Program-made: the position numbers and the translations under genes
Shown here: positions 62,947 through 64,000 of the stretch, piece by piece
Layout of the letters: each line of letters starts with the position of its first letter
How positions within the stretch are numbered: the stretch's first letter is position 1
Notes under the pieces: generated by a model
What the model was told of the DNA's origin: nothing
The model's input: only the letters and a program-made list of their open reading frames with translations
Database searches by the model: none
NCBI GenBank assembly: GCA_905381055.1
Contig: CAJPUR010000003.1
Location: 97,339 to 161,338 of the forward strand
DNA length: 64,000 bases
Source: an uncultured Flavobacteriaceae bacterium
GTDB lineage: Bacteria; Bacteroidota; Bacteroidia; Flavobacteriales; Flavobacteriaceae
Direction: 5' to 3'

Positions 62947-63732
62947 TTATTTCTTTTGAGCAACAAGTATATCGATAAGTGTGATAGATGCATCTTCCAT
63001 ATCGTTTACTATAGCATCAATTTTAGCTACAATATAATTGTAAAAAACCTGTAAGATAATAGCAACAATTAATCCAAAAACAGTTGTTAAAAGAGCTACC
63101 TTAATACCACCTGCAACTAAAGAAGGTTGCATATCTCCAGCAGCTTCAATTTTGTCGAATGCTTGAATCATTCCTATTACAGTTCCCATAAAACCAAGCA
63201 TAGGAGCTAAGGCTATGAAAAGGGATATCCAGGACACATTTTTTTCTAGTTGTCCCATTTGAACACCACCATATGCTATTACGGCTTTTTCCGCACTCTC
63301 AACCCCCTCATCAACTCGATCTAATCCTTGATAATAAATTGATGCGACAGGACCTTTTGTGTCTCTACACAAATCTTTAGCTGCATTAACGCCTCCACTT
63401 GAAAGGGCAGCTTCAACACCTTCAGTTAATTTTTTTGTGTTAGTGGTAGCTAAATTGAGAAAAATAATTCTTTCGATTGAAATGGCTAACCCAAGGATCA
63501 AACATAACATTACAATCCCCATGAAGCTTGGGCCACCTTCAATAAATCTCTTTTTAATTTCTTGAGTAAAAGAAGTAGGTTCAGCAACTGGCTCTTCTTG
63601 AACCATTTGATCCTCTTCTTGAATAATATTAGCAATATTTATAAGTGAAGAAAAATTACTGGAAAAATTTGCTTTAGCAGAAAATCCAGATAAAAAAATT
63701 GCCACCAAAGAAGCTATCAATAGTTTTTTCAT
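62947..63732 (-). CDS. exbB: MotA/TolQ/ExbB proton channel family protein
   Basis: 261 residues. An N-terminal signal-like helix, then the channel helices (about 75-95, 165-190 and 210-232) with the ExbB/TolQ motifs APMLGFMGTVIGMIQAF and VALLTTVFGLIVAI, which hold the conserved threonine and glycine residues. It is the motor part of a proton-driven complex with the two ExbD proteins downstream. It is the first gene of the cassette; a weak -7-like TATCTTTA lies at 63768-63775 on the minus strand. Confidence 0.94.
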   Translation of the reverse strand: MKKLLIASLVAIFLSGFSAKANFSSNFSSLINIANIIQEEDQMVQEEPVAEPTSFTQEIKKRFIEGGPSFMGIVMLCLILGLAISIERIIFLNLATTNTKKLTEGVEAALSSGGVNAAKDLCRDTKGPVASIYYQGLDRVDEGVESAEKAVIAYGGVQMGQLEKNVSWISLFIALAPMLGFMGTVIGMIQAFDKIEAAGDMQPSLVAGGIKVALLTTVFGLIVAIILQVFYNYIVAKIDAIVNDMEDASITLIDILVAQKK

Positions 63733-64000
63733 TGTCGTATAGTTTTTATTTTATTTTTTTTAGAGTTTAAAGATAAAAAAAAATACTAGTTAAAATAATT
63801 TTTTTTACCAGGTATACCCTGTTTTAGTTTAAATAATTAAAGCAATATAAATAAAAAAATTTTTTATTCAATCATTTGACTACAAAAAAATAATGAATAA
63901 AAATGATCAAAAATAAAATTTAATATCTCATTTTAATAATTAATTTTGTTTATTTAAATAATGAAATCTATATACAATAGCAAATAAAAAAATGTACCTT
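63733..64000. other. AT-rich upstream region of the ExbB cassette
   Basis: 268 bases without a gene. It holds a weak minus-strand -7-like box (63768-63775), an 8-bp GGTATACC palindrome (63811-63818) and A-tracts (63850-63868). I see no RNA gene or small coding frame. Confidence 0.5.

Noticed and set aside
63850..63868. AT-only palindrome as an operator
   Set aside because: A-tract followed by T-tract pairs are expected by chance at this base composition.

Overview
The window is a strongly AT-rich, gene-dense piece of chromosome from a member of the Bacteroidota, almost certainly class Flavobacteriia. The evidence is the gene content and order: GldJ and PorV of the gliding/type IX secretion machinery, a mevalonate pathway pair, flavobacterial families such as DUF4271, DUF4296, DUF3098 and DUF6702, an ExbB-X-ExbD-ExbD cassette, and promoter boxes of the Bacteroidota TAnnTTTG type. 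Very short spacers, many 4-nt start/stop overlaps and overlapping convergent gene ends suggest a streamlined, probably marine pelagic flavobacterium (inference). I see no insertion sequence, prophage, CRISPR array, integrase or rRNA, and no gene-free stretch longer than 300 bases.

Layout. 1-6956 (+): end of an M3 peptidase gene, gcvP, a FabH-like synthase and an MlaE/MlaF lipid ABC transporter. 6962-13334 (-): mannose-1-phosphate guanylyltransferase, SprT-like protein, SDR, pyruvate dehydrogenase E2 and E1alpha, PorV. 13541-16553 (+): gldJ and murF. 16558-17127 (-): MobA-like. 17239-21425 (+): a SLC13 carboxylate transporter followed by RidA, a D-serine dehydratase/D-threonine aldolase-like PLP enzyme and an M19 dipeptidase. 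21462-22359: two small genes, tRNA-Val(GAC), tRNA-Arg(CCT) and a strong terminator. 22358-29900: aconitase, flavin reductase, O-methyltransferase, TatA, an M1 peptidase operon, tRNA-Gly(TCC). 29979-33172 (+): GNAT, VanY-like peptidase, two arsenosugar-type transferases and a DUF547 protein. 33189-41357 (-): pseudouridine synthase, mevalonate kinase, diphosphomevalonate decarboxylase, GDPD, ferredoxin, NifU-like, Mrp, alkyltransferase-like protein, TrmB and a two-component pair. 41466-49181: LuxE-like protein, TyrS, epimerase, DUF4296, dihydroorotase, polyprenol-phosphate glycosyltransferase, DUF4271, HemD, Lrp-type regulator. 49194-52007 (-): LeuRS. 52136-60652 (+): FtsX, DUF3098, TruB, PyrH, Frr, MMPL transporter, AsnRS, RpoN. 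60647-63732 (-): outer-membrane barrel protein and the ExbB/ExbD cassette.

Most of this is core housekeeping. The parts that repay a second look are: a coherent D-amino-acid/dipeptide catabolic module at 17.2-21.4 kb; gldJ and porV side by side with no porU between them; arsenosugar-type transferases without the methyltransferase and radical SAM genes; promoter boxes falling into two leader classes, one apparently leaderless; and several palindromes or repeats in divergent promoter regions. I found no clear candidate for a wholly new multi-gene system.
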